Shown: piece by piece, positions 16,746-25,861 of the stretch
How positions within the stretch are numbered: position 1 is the first letter of the stretch
Layout of the letters: the number at the start of each line of letters is the position of its first letter
Assembly: GCA_002069765.1 (NCBI GenBank)
Contig: MWBZ01000010.1
Location: forward strand, 1 to 64,000
Length of the DNA: 64,000 nucleotides
Origin: a bacterium ADurb.Bin243
Lineage (GTDB): Bacteria > Muiribacteriota > UBA9980
Direction of reading: 5' to 3'
Notes under the pieces: generated by a model
What the model saw: the letters and a program-made list of their open reading frames with translations, nothing else
Told to the model about the DNA's origin: nothing
Database searches by the model: none
Made by a program: the position numbers and the translations under genes

Positions 16746-17912
16746 TTATTTTGCCTTTAAATTTTTCAAGCGGTCAGCCGCGGCCGCGAGCGTTTCTTCT
16801 TTTTTACAGAACGCGAAGCGGACGAGTTTTTCACCGTATTTTTTATTGAAGTAAAACGATGTAGGCGGGATAGCGGCCACTTTTATTTGCGAAGTGAGAT
16901 ATTTGCAGAACTCCACGTCGTTCGTGAACCCGAATTTAGTGAAATCGGCCATTATAAAATAAGAGCCCTTCGGCATGACTATATCGAAGCCCTGTTGCGT
17001 GAGCGATTTAGCCATCATATCGCGCTTTGCGGTATAAAATTCTATCAATTCCCTGTAAAAAGAATCGGGCGCCTCGAACCCTTTTATCATTGCGTGCTGA
17101 AAAGGGGTCGCCACGGCGAATATCACATATTGATGGGCGGTCCTTACGGCCGCGCACATAGAAGCGGGCGCGCATACGGTTCCTATTTTCCATCCGGTCA
17201 TGCTGAAGGTTTTTCCGGTAGAAGATATGGTGATGGTGCGGTCGAACATTCCATCTATAGTAGCGGTAGGTATGTGTTTTACTCCGTCGAAAGTGATGTG
17301 CTCGTAAACTTCGTCGGACATGACTATCAAGTCGTGCTTTATGGCTATCTTAGCGAGCGCTTCGAGTTCGGAGCGTGTGAAAACCTTGCCGCTCGGGTTA
17401 TGCGGCGTATTTATTATTATCATGCGGGTTTTTTTAGTGACGAGCGCTTCGAGTTTTTCGAAATCCACTTTAAAATCGGGAAATTCGAGCGTGAGGTATC
17501 TGCATATTCCGCCCGCCATAGTTACGGCTACGGGATAGCTGTCGTAATAAGGCTCCAGTATTATAACTTCGTCGCCGGCGTTGATGATGGATATTATGGT
17601 CGTGAATATGGCTTCGGTTGCGCCCGCCAGTATGGAAATTTCAGTGTCCGGGTTATATGAGAGGCCGTAGAATTTTTTATATTTTTCCGATATGGCCTTT
17701 CTCAAGGCCGGTACGCCGAAAGTGTTGGCGTACTGGTTGTGCCCGGCTTTTATAGCTTCGCAGGCGGCTTCTTTAATGAATTCGGGGCCGTCGAAATCGG
17801 GAAATCCCTGCGACAGATTTATAGCGTTGTTATCTACCGCCATTTTGGTCATTTCGGCGAATACCGACGTGCCGAAAGGCTGAAGTTTCGTGGTCAAATA
17901 ATTTTTATTCAT
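16746..17912 (-). CDS. PLP-dependent class I/II aminotransferase
   Basis: A 388-residue fold-type I aminotransferase. The PLP-binding Lys is in SSTGKTFSMTGWKIG (about residue 235), preceded by SDEVYEH with the Asp/Tyr pair that contacts PLP, and NTPHNPSGKVF as the substrate loop. The closest family form is the kynurenine/methionine aminotransferase subgroup (YbdL-like), which transaminates aromatic, methionine or glutamine-type amino acids. AGGAG precedes the ATG. It follows uvrC by 42 bases on the same strand and is the last gene of that unit. Exact substrate cannot be set from sequence. Confidence 0.87.
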   Translation of the reverse strand: MNKNYLTTKLQPFGTSVFAEMTKMAVDNNAINLSQGFPDFDGPEFIKEAACEAIKAGHNQYANTFGVPALRKAISEKYKKFYGLSYNPDTEISILAGATEAIFTTIISIINAGDEVIILEPYYDSYPVAVTMAGGICRYLTLEFPDFKVDFEKLEALVTKKTRMIIINTPHNPSGKVFTRSELEALAKIAIKHDLIVMSDEVYEHITFDGVKHIPTATIDGMFDRTITISSTGKTFSMTGWKIGTVCAPASMCAAVRTAHQYVIFAVATPFQHAMIKGFEAPDSFYRELIEFYTAKRDMMAKSLTQQGFDIVMPKGSYFIMADFTKFGFTNDVEFCKYLTSQIKVAAIPPTSFYFNKKYGEKLVRFAFCKKEETLAAAADRLKNLKAK

Positions 17913-17954
17913 TTTATATCTCCTTTTATTTTTAATTATTTTGCTGCGGCCGTT

Positions 17955-19826
17955 TTAAGGGCTATCCGACTGAGCGCCTGGCGGTGCCCCTTCGCCGGCG
18001 TTTTTTTCGCTTTCGTGGAAGTAGTCGTATATTTTTTGCGCTATGGGCCTGTTTATATTGCTTACCAGAGTCAGTTCGTCGACGCTGGCGGCCCTTATTC
18101 GTTCGATGGTCTCGAAATGATCGTAAAGAGAGGAAATTCTCGTTTTTCCAAGGCCTTTTATCGAAGAAAGAAGCGACAGCGTCATTTTGCCCTTGCGCAG
18201 TTTTTTATGGTAGCTTATGGCGAAACGGTGCGCTTCGTCTCTTATGCGCATAAGAAGGTACTGGCCCTGCGATTTTTTATTGAGAAACACCGGCAGGGGG
18301 TTCGCCGGCTCGTAAATATCTTCGTTTTGCTTGGCTATGGAGCAAAGCGCCACTTTGCCGTTGAGCCCGATCGAGCTCATGGCCTCGCACGCGGCCGAAA
18401 GGTGCCCCAGGCCGCCGTCGATCATAACCAGATCGGGGAGCGTCTGCCCTTCGTTCATGGCGCGCGTGAACCGGCGCCGGAGGACTTCTTTCATCATCAT
18501 GTAATCGTCGATTTTATCTACGGTTTTTATCTTGAATTTTCTGTATTCTGATTTCTGCATACTTCCGTTTATGGCGACTACCATGGAGCCGACCGCGAGG
18601 GTGCCCGAGATATTGGATATATCGTAGCATTCTATCCTGGCGGGCGGGCCGCCGAGTTTGAGGGCTTTCTGGATTTCGGCGAGCGCGGTCCTTGATTTTA
18701 CGCTTTTGTCGGCTATTTCGGCCTCCCTGATTTTGAGCGTGTTTAAAGCGTTTTTGTGCGCCATGGCGATAAGCTCGGTCTGCGCGGAATCGTATGCCGT
18801 TATGAATCGCGGTGTTTTGCGGCCGGAGTTTTTGAAATTTTCTGCTATGAGGGCCGTGGTTTGCGGCGAGAGCGCGCTCGACGTTATCACTTCGTCCGGT
18901 GCGGGCGCGTCCTGCGAATAATACCTCTGCGCGAAATCGTCGAGCAGGGCGATTCCGGCGACTTTGTCGCCTTCTATCACAAACGGGCTGTGGCCGAGAA
19001 GCACGCCGCGCCTGACGCAGAAAACTTCTATAACGTCTATGAGCGTGCCTTTCGCTTCGACTATTATATCGCGGTCGAGCAGGTCGGCGCAGACTATATT
19101 CTGCTTTTTAGATATATTTTCGATGGCCCGTATCTGGTCTCTTATGACGGCGGCCTTTTCGAATTTGAATTCGGCCGCGGCTTTTTTCATGGCGGCGTTG
19201 AGATTTTCTATAACCCTGTCGTAGTCGCCTTTTATGAATTCCCTGACGCGGTCTACGATATTTGAATATTCTATTTCGCTTATATATCTCACGCACGGCG
19301 CGACGCACCTGCCTATATGATACTGGAGGCAGGGTTTTTTCCTGGGTACAGTGAGGTTGAGGTTGCACGATCTTATATTATATATGTCCTGCGCCATTTT
19401 TATTATGACCCTTACCGACCACTGGTCGCTGAACGGCCCGAAGTACTGTGCGCCGTCTGATTCGACCCTGCGCGAAAGAACGGCGCGCGGCCATTCTTCG
19501 TTTACGGTCAGTTTGATGAACGGATAGGTTTTATCGTCCTTGAACATGATATTGTATCTTGGACGGTGTTTTTTTATGAGCGAGTTTTCTAAAATGAAAG
19601 CTTCATGTTCGCTGGCCGTTATAATATATTCGATTTCGTCGATATTCGAAACCAGCGCTTCGGTTTTAACGTCGTGTCCGCCCGCGTTTAAAAAATACGA
19701 TTTTACGCGATTTTTAAGGTTTTTGGCCTTTCCCACGTAAATGACGGCGCCGTCGGCGGATTTCATCATATAAACGCCCGGCCGGTCTGTAAGCGTGGCG
19801 AGGACCTCAGATATTTTCTGGTTCAT
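17955..19826 (-). CDS. uvrC: UvrABC excinuclease subunit C
   Basis: The 623-residue protein has the complete UvrC architecture: N-terminal GIY-YIG nuclease (GVYMMKS...IYVGKAKNLKNR, residues about 14-45), a cysteine-rich stretch in the usual place, the UVR helix pair at about 195-235, the RNase H-like endonuclease domain (ECYDISNISG and DLVMIDGGLGHLSAA) and C-terminal helix-hairpin-helix motifs (IKGLGKTRISSLY). It makes the dual incisions of nucleotide excision repair. Its ATG lies inside the end of the sigma54-activator gene (20-base overlap), so translation is probably coupled. Nothing is missing. Confidence 0.96.
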   Translation of the reverse strand: MNQKISEVLATLTDRPGVYMMKSADGAVIYVGKAKNLKNRVKSYFLNAGGHDVKTEALVSNIDEIEYIITASEHEAFILENSLIKKHRPRYNIMFKDDKTYPFIKLTVNEEWPRAVLSRRVESDGAQYFGPFSDQWSVRVIIKMAQDIYNIRSCNLNLTVPRKKPCLQYHIGRCVAPCVRYISEIEYSNIVDRVREFIKGDYDRVIENLNAAMKKAAAEFKFEKAAVIRDQIRAIENISKKQNIVCADLLDRDIIVEAKGTLIDVIEVFCVRRGVLLGHSPFVIEGDKVAGIALLDDFAQRYYSQDAPAPDEVITSSALSPQTTALIAENFKNSGRKTPRFITAYDSAQTELIAMAHKNALNTLKIREAEIADKSVKSRTALAEIQKALKLGGPPARIECYDISNISGTLAVGSMVVAINGSMQKSEYRKFKIKTVDKIDDYMMMKEVLRRRFTRAMNEGQTLPDLVMIDGGLGHLSAACEAMSSIGLNGKVALCSIAKQNEDIYEPANPLPVFLNKKSQGQYLLMRIRDEAHRFAISYHKKLRKGKMTLSLLSSIKGLGKTRISSLYDHFETIERIRAASVDELTLVSNINRPIAQKIYDYFHESEKNAGEGAPPGAQSDSP

Positions 19827-21141
19827 CCGTCACCGTTATTTTTTTTAATTTAAGCTGGAGGCTGCGAAGCGATATCCCGAGAAGTTTTGCGGCCCTTGTT
19901 TTATTGCCTGAAACCATTTCCATGGTTTTTATTATTATCATAGTTTCGGCGTCTTCGAGCGTGCACGGAATTTTTATGACCAATCCGCCGTCCGCGCCGG
20001 GTTTAAGTGACGCTGAATTATTCGAAGAATCCGGCTGTTTTGCGCCGCTTTTTTTCACCGGGGCGCCGAACCCTTCTCTTTTTTCGTGATAAGCCCTCGA
20101 ATCGAAACCGTCTCTGGCGACGGGCGCGCCGCTGATCGGAAAGTGGCCTCCGACTTTGGATACATAATCCATTTCGGAGCCGCCTTCTTCTTCGCCGCCG
20201 GAACTGGAACCGCGCGTTATGCGGCCCGAAGCTGAATTTATCAAACTTTGAGCGCCGGGGCTGGCGTTGGTGTTCATATAGTCGTGGTTAAGCGACACCG
20301 CGTCGTGAACGGGCCTGCTGATAACAACGGGCCTTTTGCTTTTATTGTTGAGCCAGACGTTTTCTATAATATCGCCCGAAGCCATTACCGCCGCGGCTTC
20401 TATGACGTTTTCGAGCTCGCGCACGTTGCCGGGCCAGTCGTGATTTTTAAGTTTGAGCATCACTTCGTCGCTTACGCCTTTTATATCGCGGTTTTCGCGT
20501 TCGTTATATTTTTTGATGAAAAAATTTACGAGGCCGGCTATGTCTTCGCGCCTTTCTTTGAGCGACGGCAGATAGATAGAAACGACGTTGAGCCTGTAGT
20601 AAAGGTCGAGCCTGAATTTGCCGGCTTCGACCATTTCGGCGAGGTCGCGGTTAGTGGCGCATATTACGCGCACGTCGCTTTTTCTGGTCCTGGTTTCGCC
20701 CACCCGCTCGAATTCGCGTTCCTGAAGCACCCTCAATAATTTAGCCTGCATGGCCTGCGATACGTCTCCCACCTCGTCGAGAAAGATCGTTCCGCCGCTT
20801 GCGGCCTCGAATTTTCCGGCCTTGTCGGAATAAGCGCCGGTGAACGCGCCGCGGGCGTAGCCGAACAGCTCCGATTCGAGAAGGTTGTCGTTCAAGGCCG
20901 CGCAGTTTATCTTTACGAAGGAGCCTGCGGCCCGCTTTGAATTAAGGTGTATGGCGCTGGCGACGAGTTCTTTTCCGGTTCCGGATTCGCCGAGGACCAT
21001 GACGGTGGATTCGGATTTCGCGACTTTTTTTATTATATCGCATATCTTCTGTACTGCGTGGCTCCGGCCATATATGCAATATTCTGAATTTATTTCATTA
21101 TCCAGTTTTTTCTTTAATTTTTCCATATCGATATTTTTCAT
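19807..21141 (-). CDS. Sigma54-dependent transcriptional activator without receiver domain
   Basis: A 444-residue AAA+ activator. Walker A GESGTGKE is at 51-58, the sigma54-contact loop GAFTGA at 98-103, Walker B GTIFLDE at about 116-122, and a Fis-type helix-turn-helix closes the protein (NKTRAAKLLGISLRSLQLKLKK). There is no N-terminal receiver, PAS or GAF domain, only about 20 residues before the AAA+ core. A Ser/Gly-rich linker of about 100 residues separates AAA+ and the helix-turn-helix. It should activate rpoN-type promoters; control may come from a partner or from the linker. It sits between the M55 peptidase gene and uvrC. Confidence 0.88.
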   Translation of the reverse strand: MKNIDMEKLKKKLDNEINSEYCIYGRSHAVQKICDIIKKVAKSESTVMVLGESGTGKELVASAIHLNSKRAAGSFVKINCAALNDNLLESELFGYARGAFTGAYSDKAGKFEAASGGTIFLDEVGDVSQAMQAKLLRVLQEREFERVGETRTRKSDVRVICATNRDLAEMVEAGKFRLDLYYRLNVVSIYLPSLKERREDIAGLVNFFIKKYNERENRDIKGVSDEVMLKLKNHDWPGNVRELENVIEAAAVMASGDIIENVWLNNKSKRPVVISRPVHDAVSLNHDYMNTNASPGAQSLINSASGRITRGSSSGGEEEGGSEMDYVSKVGGHFPISGAPVARDGFDSRAYHEKREGFGAPVKKSGAKQPDSSNNSASLKPGADGGLVIKIPCTLEDAETMIIIKTMEMVSGNKTRAAKLLGISLRSLQLKLKKITVTDEPENI

Positions 21142-21165
21142 GGACAGCCCTTTCTGAATGTTATA

Positions 21166-22008
21166 TTACCTGTCGTTCCAGCAGATAAGCGTTATGGCGC
21201 AGAACATGTCGTAAAAATAAACGAAATCCGGCGCCTCGAAATAAATAGTGCGCCCGTCGAGCCTTTTTATGACCGGAATAAGCGCGGCCATATCGGCTTT
21301 TACGGTATTTAAAAGCGTTATCTTAACTTTAAGCGGGTATTCGAACGTAAGGTATTTTCCCGCCCATTTTTTTTCGCGCAGAGTTTTTTCGACGGCTTTA
21401 TCTATTTTAGAATACACTCTTTTAGGGTGTTCGAGTACGGCCGAGTATCTGGCGACGGCTTCTTTGGTGGTAAGAGTTTCGAATCCGAGTTTTTCTTTAT
21501 AGACGCTTATCTGCTCGATGAATTTATCGTCGCCCGAAACGTAGGCTACCGGCACTTTATAATGGCCAGCGAGCCCGGCGTTCAGTTCGAATTCGCCGAT
21601 TTCGCTTCCGTTGACTTCCACGGAGTATATGGCGGATCCGGAAAAAGTATGGTCCATGCCGGCTTTTAATGTGCCCGCCCTGGCGTGATGGCCGGCGATG
21701 AACATGGCGTCGAAAGACGAATCGATTCCGGGCGCCATGTATTGCGCGCGCGGAAATCCTCTTATCAGACGCGCGTTTTCGCTTAAATCGGAATGGTTTA
21801 TATTGGTTCCTGTCGCGTGGGAATCGGCTACCAGTATGTCTATAGAGTCGCTCCGCTCGCCCGTGGAATTCCTGTTTATGGATTCGCACAGTGCGCTGAT
21901 TTCGGCGGTCATCATTTTTGAAACGTAAGCGTTCTGGGTTTCCATTTCTTTGAAATTGGATATTCCGGTTATTCCTTCCATATCGCAGCACACGTAATAT
22001 TTTTTCAT
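21166..22008 (-). CDS. M55 family D-aminopeptidase (DppA-like)
   Basis: A 280-residue protein counted from the ATG at 22008, which follows GGAGG; the frame is open further upstream but without a site. The start MKKYYVCCDMEGITG contains the zinc-binding Asp and Glu of DppA. DSHATGTN and GHHARAG supply the conserved His residues. DppA forms a decameric self-compartmentalised peptidase that releases D-amino acids from peptides, probably in peptidoglycan salvage. There is no signal peptide. It lies 24 bases upstream of the sigma54-activator gene, so the two are likely co-transcribed. Confidence 0.88.
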   Translation of the reverse strand: MKKYYVCCDMEGITGISNFKEMETQNAYVSKMMTAEISALCESINRNSTGERSDSIDILVADSHATGTNINHSDLSENARLIRGFPRAQYMAPGIDSSFDAMFIAGHHARAGTLKAGMDHTFSGSAIYSVEVNGSEIGEFELNAGLAGHYKVPVAYVSGDDKFIEQISVYKEKLGFETLTTKEAVARYSAVLEHPKRVYSKIDKAVEKTLREKKWAGKYLTFEYPLKVKITLLNTVKADMAALIPVIKRLDGRTIYFEAPDFVYFYDMFCAITLICWNDR

Positions 22009-22026
22009 TATGCCTCCGCTTTTAAG

Positions 22027-22064
22027 CGAAAGGGCTCGAGCTTTTTTCAGCCGGAGCCCTTCTG
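22027..22064. terminator. Hairpin between the TlpA-like gene and the M55 gene
   Basis: An eight-base perfect stem, AAGGGCTC (22030-22037) with GAGCCCTT (22054-22061). Reading on the minus strand the loop is A-rich and no T run follows the stem, so it may be a weak terminator or a processing hairpin. Confidence 0.4.
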
Positions 22065-22122
22065 CAAAAATCAATTTCCTATCGGTTGGACCGGCAAACT
22101 GCCGGTTTTAGTGGCCGCCGCC

Positions 22123-22767
22123 TCATTTTCCGGTGCCGCAATCATCGGCCGGTTTTGCTCCTGCGTCTCCGGCTGCGGGAGCGGCTTTTACTTCGCCCGT
22201 GGCGGGCGCCGCTTCTACTTTAACTTCGCCGGTGGTAGCGGGGGCGGCTGCCGTTTCGGTTTTAGCCGCGCCGGCGGAAGCCGAAGCCGCTTTTTCGAGT
22301 TTTTTTTCGAATTCGGGATCCATGGGATGGCCGGCCCATGCGATTTTCTGGTCGGGTCCTATGATGACCGCGTGAGGGATGCCGGACACGCCGTAGTCGT
22401 TAGCCGATTTTGAGCCCACGCCCACGGGATAAGGCATTTTCATTTCTTTTACGAACGGTTCTGCGGTTTCTTTGGCTTCGTCGGTGAACGCCATGAAAAC
22501 TACGTTTTTATCTTTGTATTTGTTATAAAGCTCGATTAAATGAGGTATGGATTTTTTGCAGGGCGGGCACCATGTTGCCCAGAATTCGAGAAGCACGGTT
22601 TTGCCTTTCTGGTCGGCTACTTTTAAAGGTTCCGAATTAAGCCATGCGGTTGCGTCTACTTCTTTGAAAGCTTCGCCGGTTAAATTAGCGGCGTCTTTTG
22701 AAAAAGCGGCGTTGATGGAAATCAAGAACATTATTAAAACGGCGGTTAAGATAAGTTTTTTCTGCAT
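22123..22767 (-). CDS. TlpA/ResA-like periplasmic thioredoxin with Ala-rich tail
   Basis: A 214-residue protein. The signal peptide covers about residues 1-23 (ending NAAFSK). A thioredoxin fold of the TlpA/AhpC-TSA class has the redox motif WCPPCKK at about 70-76 and the cis-Pro loop SGIPHAVI. It likely reduces exported thiols or helps cytochrome maturation. After the fold, at about residue 157, comes a 55-residue low-complexity Ala/Thr/Glu/Pro tail containing two imperfect copies of ATGEVK-AAPA and a lone Cys near the end (DDCGTGK). That tail is unusual for TlpA proteins. AGGAGAG precedes the ATG. The gene is 114 bases upstream of the M55 gene. Confidence 0.85.
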   Translation of the reverse strand: MQKKLILTAVLIMFLISINAAFSKDAANLTGEAFKEVDATAWLNSEPLKVADQKGKTVLLEFWATWCPPCKKSIPHLIELYNKYKDKNVVFMAFTDEAKETAEPFVKEMKMPYPVGVGSKSANDYGVSGIPHAVIIGPDQKIAWAGHPMDPEFEKKLEKAASASAGAAKTETAAAPATTGEVKVEAAPATGEVKAAPAAGDAGAKPADDCGTGK

Positions 22768-22845
22768 GCGGATTTTGCTCTCCTTTAATTTTATTTAGCT
22801 TTAATTATTCTATCATAAGATCGTTAAAATTACAATATTTTTTTG

Positions 22846-22927
22846 TATAAGGGCAGGCGATTGCCGCGGGTCATATATTCTCTTAAAATCCTTTCAAAAC
22901 CAGAATTTGCCTGGCGCTTTGTAATGG
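22846..22927 (-). repeat. Decayed fragment of a B element
   Basis: On the minus strand this matches the right half of the B elements: the sequence around CTTAAAATCCTTTCAAAACC and GCCTGGCGCTTTGTAATG parallels CTTAAAATCCCTTCCAACCC and GCCTGACGCTTTATTTTG of the copy at 61393. The terminal hairpin is mutated, and the left hairpin and purine tract are absent. Confidence 0.55.
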
Positions 22928-23198
22928 GAAATATTTTGTTTAGGTAAATCATAAACCAATTTTTATGAAAAAATCAAGATATATTTTGTTTTGTTTCGAG
23001 GTTATCGGTTTATTTTTTGCAATCACCCCTGAAAATTTGTTTTTGTTATATTTAGTTACCGCGCCCGAGGGTTCCAAGACATAATGATTATTTTATGGTA
23101 ATTTTGGTTTTTCGGCATACCGGCAATTTTTTCATCGATTACCGTATTTACTTGCCCAGAGTACATTACGACGGAGGCGTAAATAAATTTAAATTTTG
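22928..23198. other. Gene-free interval
   Basis: AT-rich spacer between the decayed B element and the methyltransferase promoter. Short T-rich runs and no open frame with a ribosome binding site; I see no RNA gene. Confidence 0.4.
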
Positions 23199-23226
23199 TT
23201 GACTTTAGCTGTATATTTGATACAAT
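23199..23226 (+). promoter_or_regulatory. Predicted sigma70 promoter of the methyltransferase gene
   Basis: TTGACT (23199-23204), 16-base spacer, TACAAT (23221-23226), about 60 bases upstream of the ATG. Confidence 0.55.
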
Positions 23227-23288
23227 GTTTATAATATTGTTGCTTAATATTCAACCACGGCGTCATAAAGTTTCGGGAGGAAGATAAA

Positions 23289-24062
23289 ATGAGCGATAAA
23301 GAGCATAATATTCATGATTTTGACATTGCGTTAATTTGCGAATACTTTTCCAGCATGGACCGTCAGGGGCCAGGAAGCCCCGAATCGACTTTGAAAGCAT
23401 TGAGTTTTATCGATAATCTGCATGAAAAATCAAAAATAGTCGATCTTGGCTGCGGCACCGGAGGTCAAACGGTTATTTTGGCTCAAAACGCTCCGGGCGA
23501 TATCATTGCCATGGATTTATTTCCCGGCTTTATCGGCAAGCTCAACGACAACGTGCGAAAATTGAATCTTCAAAGCAGAGTAAAAGGCGTTATCGGCTCG
23601 ATGGATAAACTCGAGTTTCAATTAAATGAATTGGACCTTATCTGGAGCGAAGGCTCGATATATAACATCGGTTTCGAAAAAGGCTTGAATTACTGGAACC
23701 CGTTTTTGAAAAAAGGCGGCTATGTGGCAGTTAGCGAAGCGACATGGCTCACGGACGAACGGCCTAAAGAAATATTTGATTTCTGGAATAACGCATATCC
23801 TCAAATAGACACGATTTCAAATAAAATTGCTCAAATGCAAAAAGCCGGCTATCTGGTTATGGCGTCATTCATACTGCCCGAATTTTGCTGGACCGACAAT
23901 TTTTACACTCCGGCAATAGCGGCGCAAAAAATATTTCTGGATAAATACAGGGGCAATAAATCAGCCGAAGAATTCATAAAATACGAAAAGTACGGAGCCG
24001 AACTTTATAACAAGTATAAACAATATTACGGTTATGTATTTTACATCGGAAAGAAAATGTAG
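23289..24062 (+). CDS. Class I SAM-dependent methyltransferase
   Basis: A 257-residue protein with SAM-binding motif I VDLGCGTGGQT (about 53-63) and the acidic end of strand beta2 (AMDLFPGF). The post-motif IV region is LDLIWSEGSIYNIGF. It belongs to the Methyltransf_25/UbiE-like group, whose small-molecule substrates are diverse. A perfect GGAGG site lies seven bases before the ATG. It stands alone, divergent from the TlpA-like gene and convergent with the subtilase. No gene nearby reveals the methyl acceptor. Confidence 0.8.
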   Translation: MSDKEHNIHDFDIALICEYFSSMDRQGPGSPESTLKALSFIDNLHEKSKIVDLGCGTGGQTVILAQNAPGDIIAMDLFPGFIGKLNDNVRKLNLQSRVKGVIGSMDKLEFQLNELDLIWSEGSIYNIGFEKGLNYWNPFLKKGGYVAVSEATWLTDERPKEIFDFWNNAYPQIDTISNKIAQMQKAGYLVMASFILPEFCWTDNFYTPAIAAQKIFLDKYRGNKSAEEFIKYEKYGAELYNKYKQYYGYVFYIGKKM

Positions 24063-24155
24063 AAGTTCCGGCGACAGGCGCCGTTTCTCATAAAGGGCGC
24101 GATACCCGAAGTTAGCGAGCTTAAAGCTTTTGTTTTATTTATAAATAAAAAACCG

Positions 24156-25601
24156 TTATTTAAGATTGGCTAGCGCGTCCTTCAGTTTAACAGGGTTTAA
24201 TATTCTGCCGAATTTTATATCTTTGCCATCTTTTTTCAAGTTGATTTCGCTTCCGGTTTCAAGCGCTGCCTTCCAGAAAATTTCAGGCGTCAAATCAGGT
24301 TTTACCTGGCACATTAGAACATAGACGCCCGCGACATATGGTATGGCCCAGCTGAGGCCGCCTTCGTTGTTAAATGAATACTGGCTTTTATGCTGACAAC
24401 CAGCGTAGGTTCGAGCGTCCATCGGCACAAGCAGCATGGGCCTGGAAAAGCGTTCGGGATATTTGTAAAAATCGGAGCTCCAGAATATTGCGGGCATATA
24501 GGAATTCACGTCGTCGGGATCGGAAAGAGGCGTCCGTCCGAGTCCGTGTATTTCGAAACCGTAAATTTCATCAAGACACGTTGAAATTATAAAAACTCCA
24601 TCTTTTTTTGCGCGCTCGACGGCTTTTGTGACCTCTTGATAGCCTTTCGAGTTTTTCATCCAGCCAACCGAAATCGATATTGCGCGTATCTTCTCAAGTT
24701 TCGATAGTTTCAGGTTTATGTCGAGAATTTTATTAATGGCGTCCGCCAGGGGCGTAAAATTCATATCAAATTTTTTATCTCCGTCGCTGGCCACGAATGT
24801 CGTAGCTATATAATATATATCTGCCTGGGGGGCGGTTCCGACGGTTTTGCCGGCCGCAAGTGATAACACCGCGGCGGAGTGCATTTGAGGCTCGCCCGGG
24901 GGGCATTTTATTTCTTCATAATGTTTTATCCTATTGGCATATTCGTCATGCTCTCTCAGAAGTTTCTGATCGATGACGGCTATCGAAATGCCTTTTCCGG
25001 TTATCCCCTTTTCGTGAAGCTGTCTGATATTTAATCCCGGTATTTTTCCAAGTTCCATTATCCTGGCCGGATTAAACTTTTGGGGTAATTTAGAAGGCCA
25101 TTTAGTTTCCGTGTCAAAGTCGGAATGAATAAGATCGTCAAACCTGTCCGCGACATTTCTTTTCGATATATCCATGCCTCGCAGATCCGCCAGCTCATTA
25201 TTATCGGCGATAATGGTTGAGAAAAAGGCTTCCTTTCCTCCGGAGTTCCATATAAAATCAAATATAAGATGCTTGTCGGAAAGGCTTTCGCAGGCCTTCT
25301 TTGAAAATTTGAGATTAATAGTATTAACGCCTTTTTTTAAGCCGTTTAAATCAAAAATTTTAATCACGTCGGCAAACGGCGGATTAAAAAATGAATATCC
25401 CATGTCTTCGGGAACTTCGCATATCAAATTGATTTCATAAGTTTCGCCAGTTAATTTATAATCAAGAGATTTGATTTTAATGTTATTCTCGTCAATGCCT
25501 GTTTTCATGTAGTTTAAATTTATCGTTTCAGAATTTGCCCTGCAAATATTAAAATTAAGCAATAAAATGATTATTAATAGAATCGAATAAACTTTTTTCA
25601 A
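24156..25601 (-). CDS. Exported subtilisin-like (S8) serine protease, atypical
   Basis: At 481 residues, this starts at TTG 25601, eight bases after AAAGGATG. A signal peptide covers residues 1-22. After a non-catalytic domain of about 170 residues, an S8 domain shows the triad as Asp 211 (AVIDQK), His 241 (QMHSAAV) and Ser 417 (GGLSWAIPYVAG). The motifs deviate from classical HGT and GTSMATPHVAG, and the usual oxyanion Asn motif (AAGN) is replaced near residues 340-345 by ISTCLDE. It could be a divergent active protease or a degenerate one. Its GC content is lower than that of the core genes to the left. Confidence 0.7.
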   Translation of the reverse strand: MKKVYSILLIIILLLNFNICRANSETINLNYMKTGIDENNIKIKSLDYKLTGETYEINLICEVPEDMGYSFFNPPFADVIKIFDLNGLKKGVNTINLKFSKKACESLSDKHLIFDFIWNSGGKEAFFSTIIADNNELADLRGMDISKRNVADRFDDLIHSDFDTETKWPSKLPQKFNPARIMELGKIPGLNIRQLHEKGITGKGISIAVIDQKLLREHDEYANRIKHYEEIKCPPGEPQMHSAAVLSLAAGKTVGTAPQADIYYIATTFVASDGDKKFDMNFTPLADAINKILDINLKLSKLEKIRAISISVGWMKNSKGYQEVTKAVERAKKDGVFIISTCLDEIYGFEIHGLGRTPLSDPDDVNSYMPAIFWSSDFYKYPERFSRPMLLVPMDARTYAGCQHKSQYSFNNEGGLSWAIPYVAGVYVLMCQVKPDLTPEIFWKAALETGSEINLKKDGKDIKFGRILNPVKLKDALANLK

Positions 25602-25657
25602 AACGAATCATCCTTTTTACATAGAATTATTCAAACGTGCCCAAAATATAATTTGAA

Positions 25658-25861
25658 GTGAAACAAATTTTTATAAAAACCCTCTTACTATACGATAAAT
25701 GCTATACAAAAATAAGAGGTAAATCATCTTCTGTAATACTTGATATTAGCATTTTTGCTCAAATTTTGCAAGTAATTTCTGGTAACGATTTTAATGAAAT
25801 TGTTGCCGAAACTGGAGCGGAGCCGGGCGATTTGCCGCAAGAGACCATCTGGCGGAAATGA
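25658..25861 (+). pseudogene. Possible remnant of an IS4-family transposase N-terminus
   Basis: The short frame contains SIFAQILQVISGNDFNEIV followed by AETGAE, which resembles the start of IS4-family transposases (pattern F.Q.L......F...V.ETGAE). It then ends after 16 unrelated codons, with no catalytic DDE domain downstream. No terminal inverted repeats are evident. This is a weak call from a single short block. Confidence 0.3.

Noticed and set aside
16887-17660. 257-codon plus-strand frame inside the aminotransferase gene
   Set aside because: The minus-strand aminotransferase is complete and conserved; the plus frame is its shadow.
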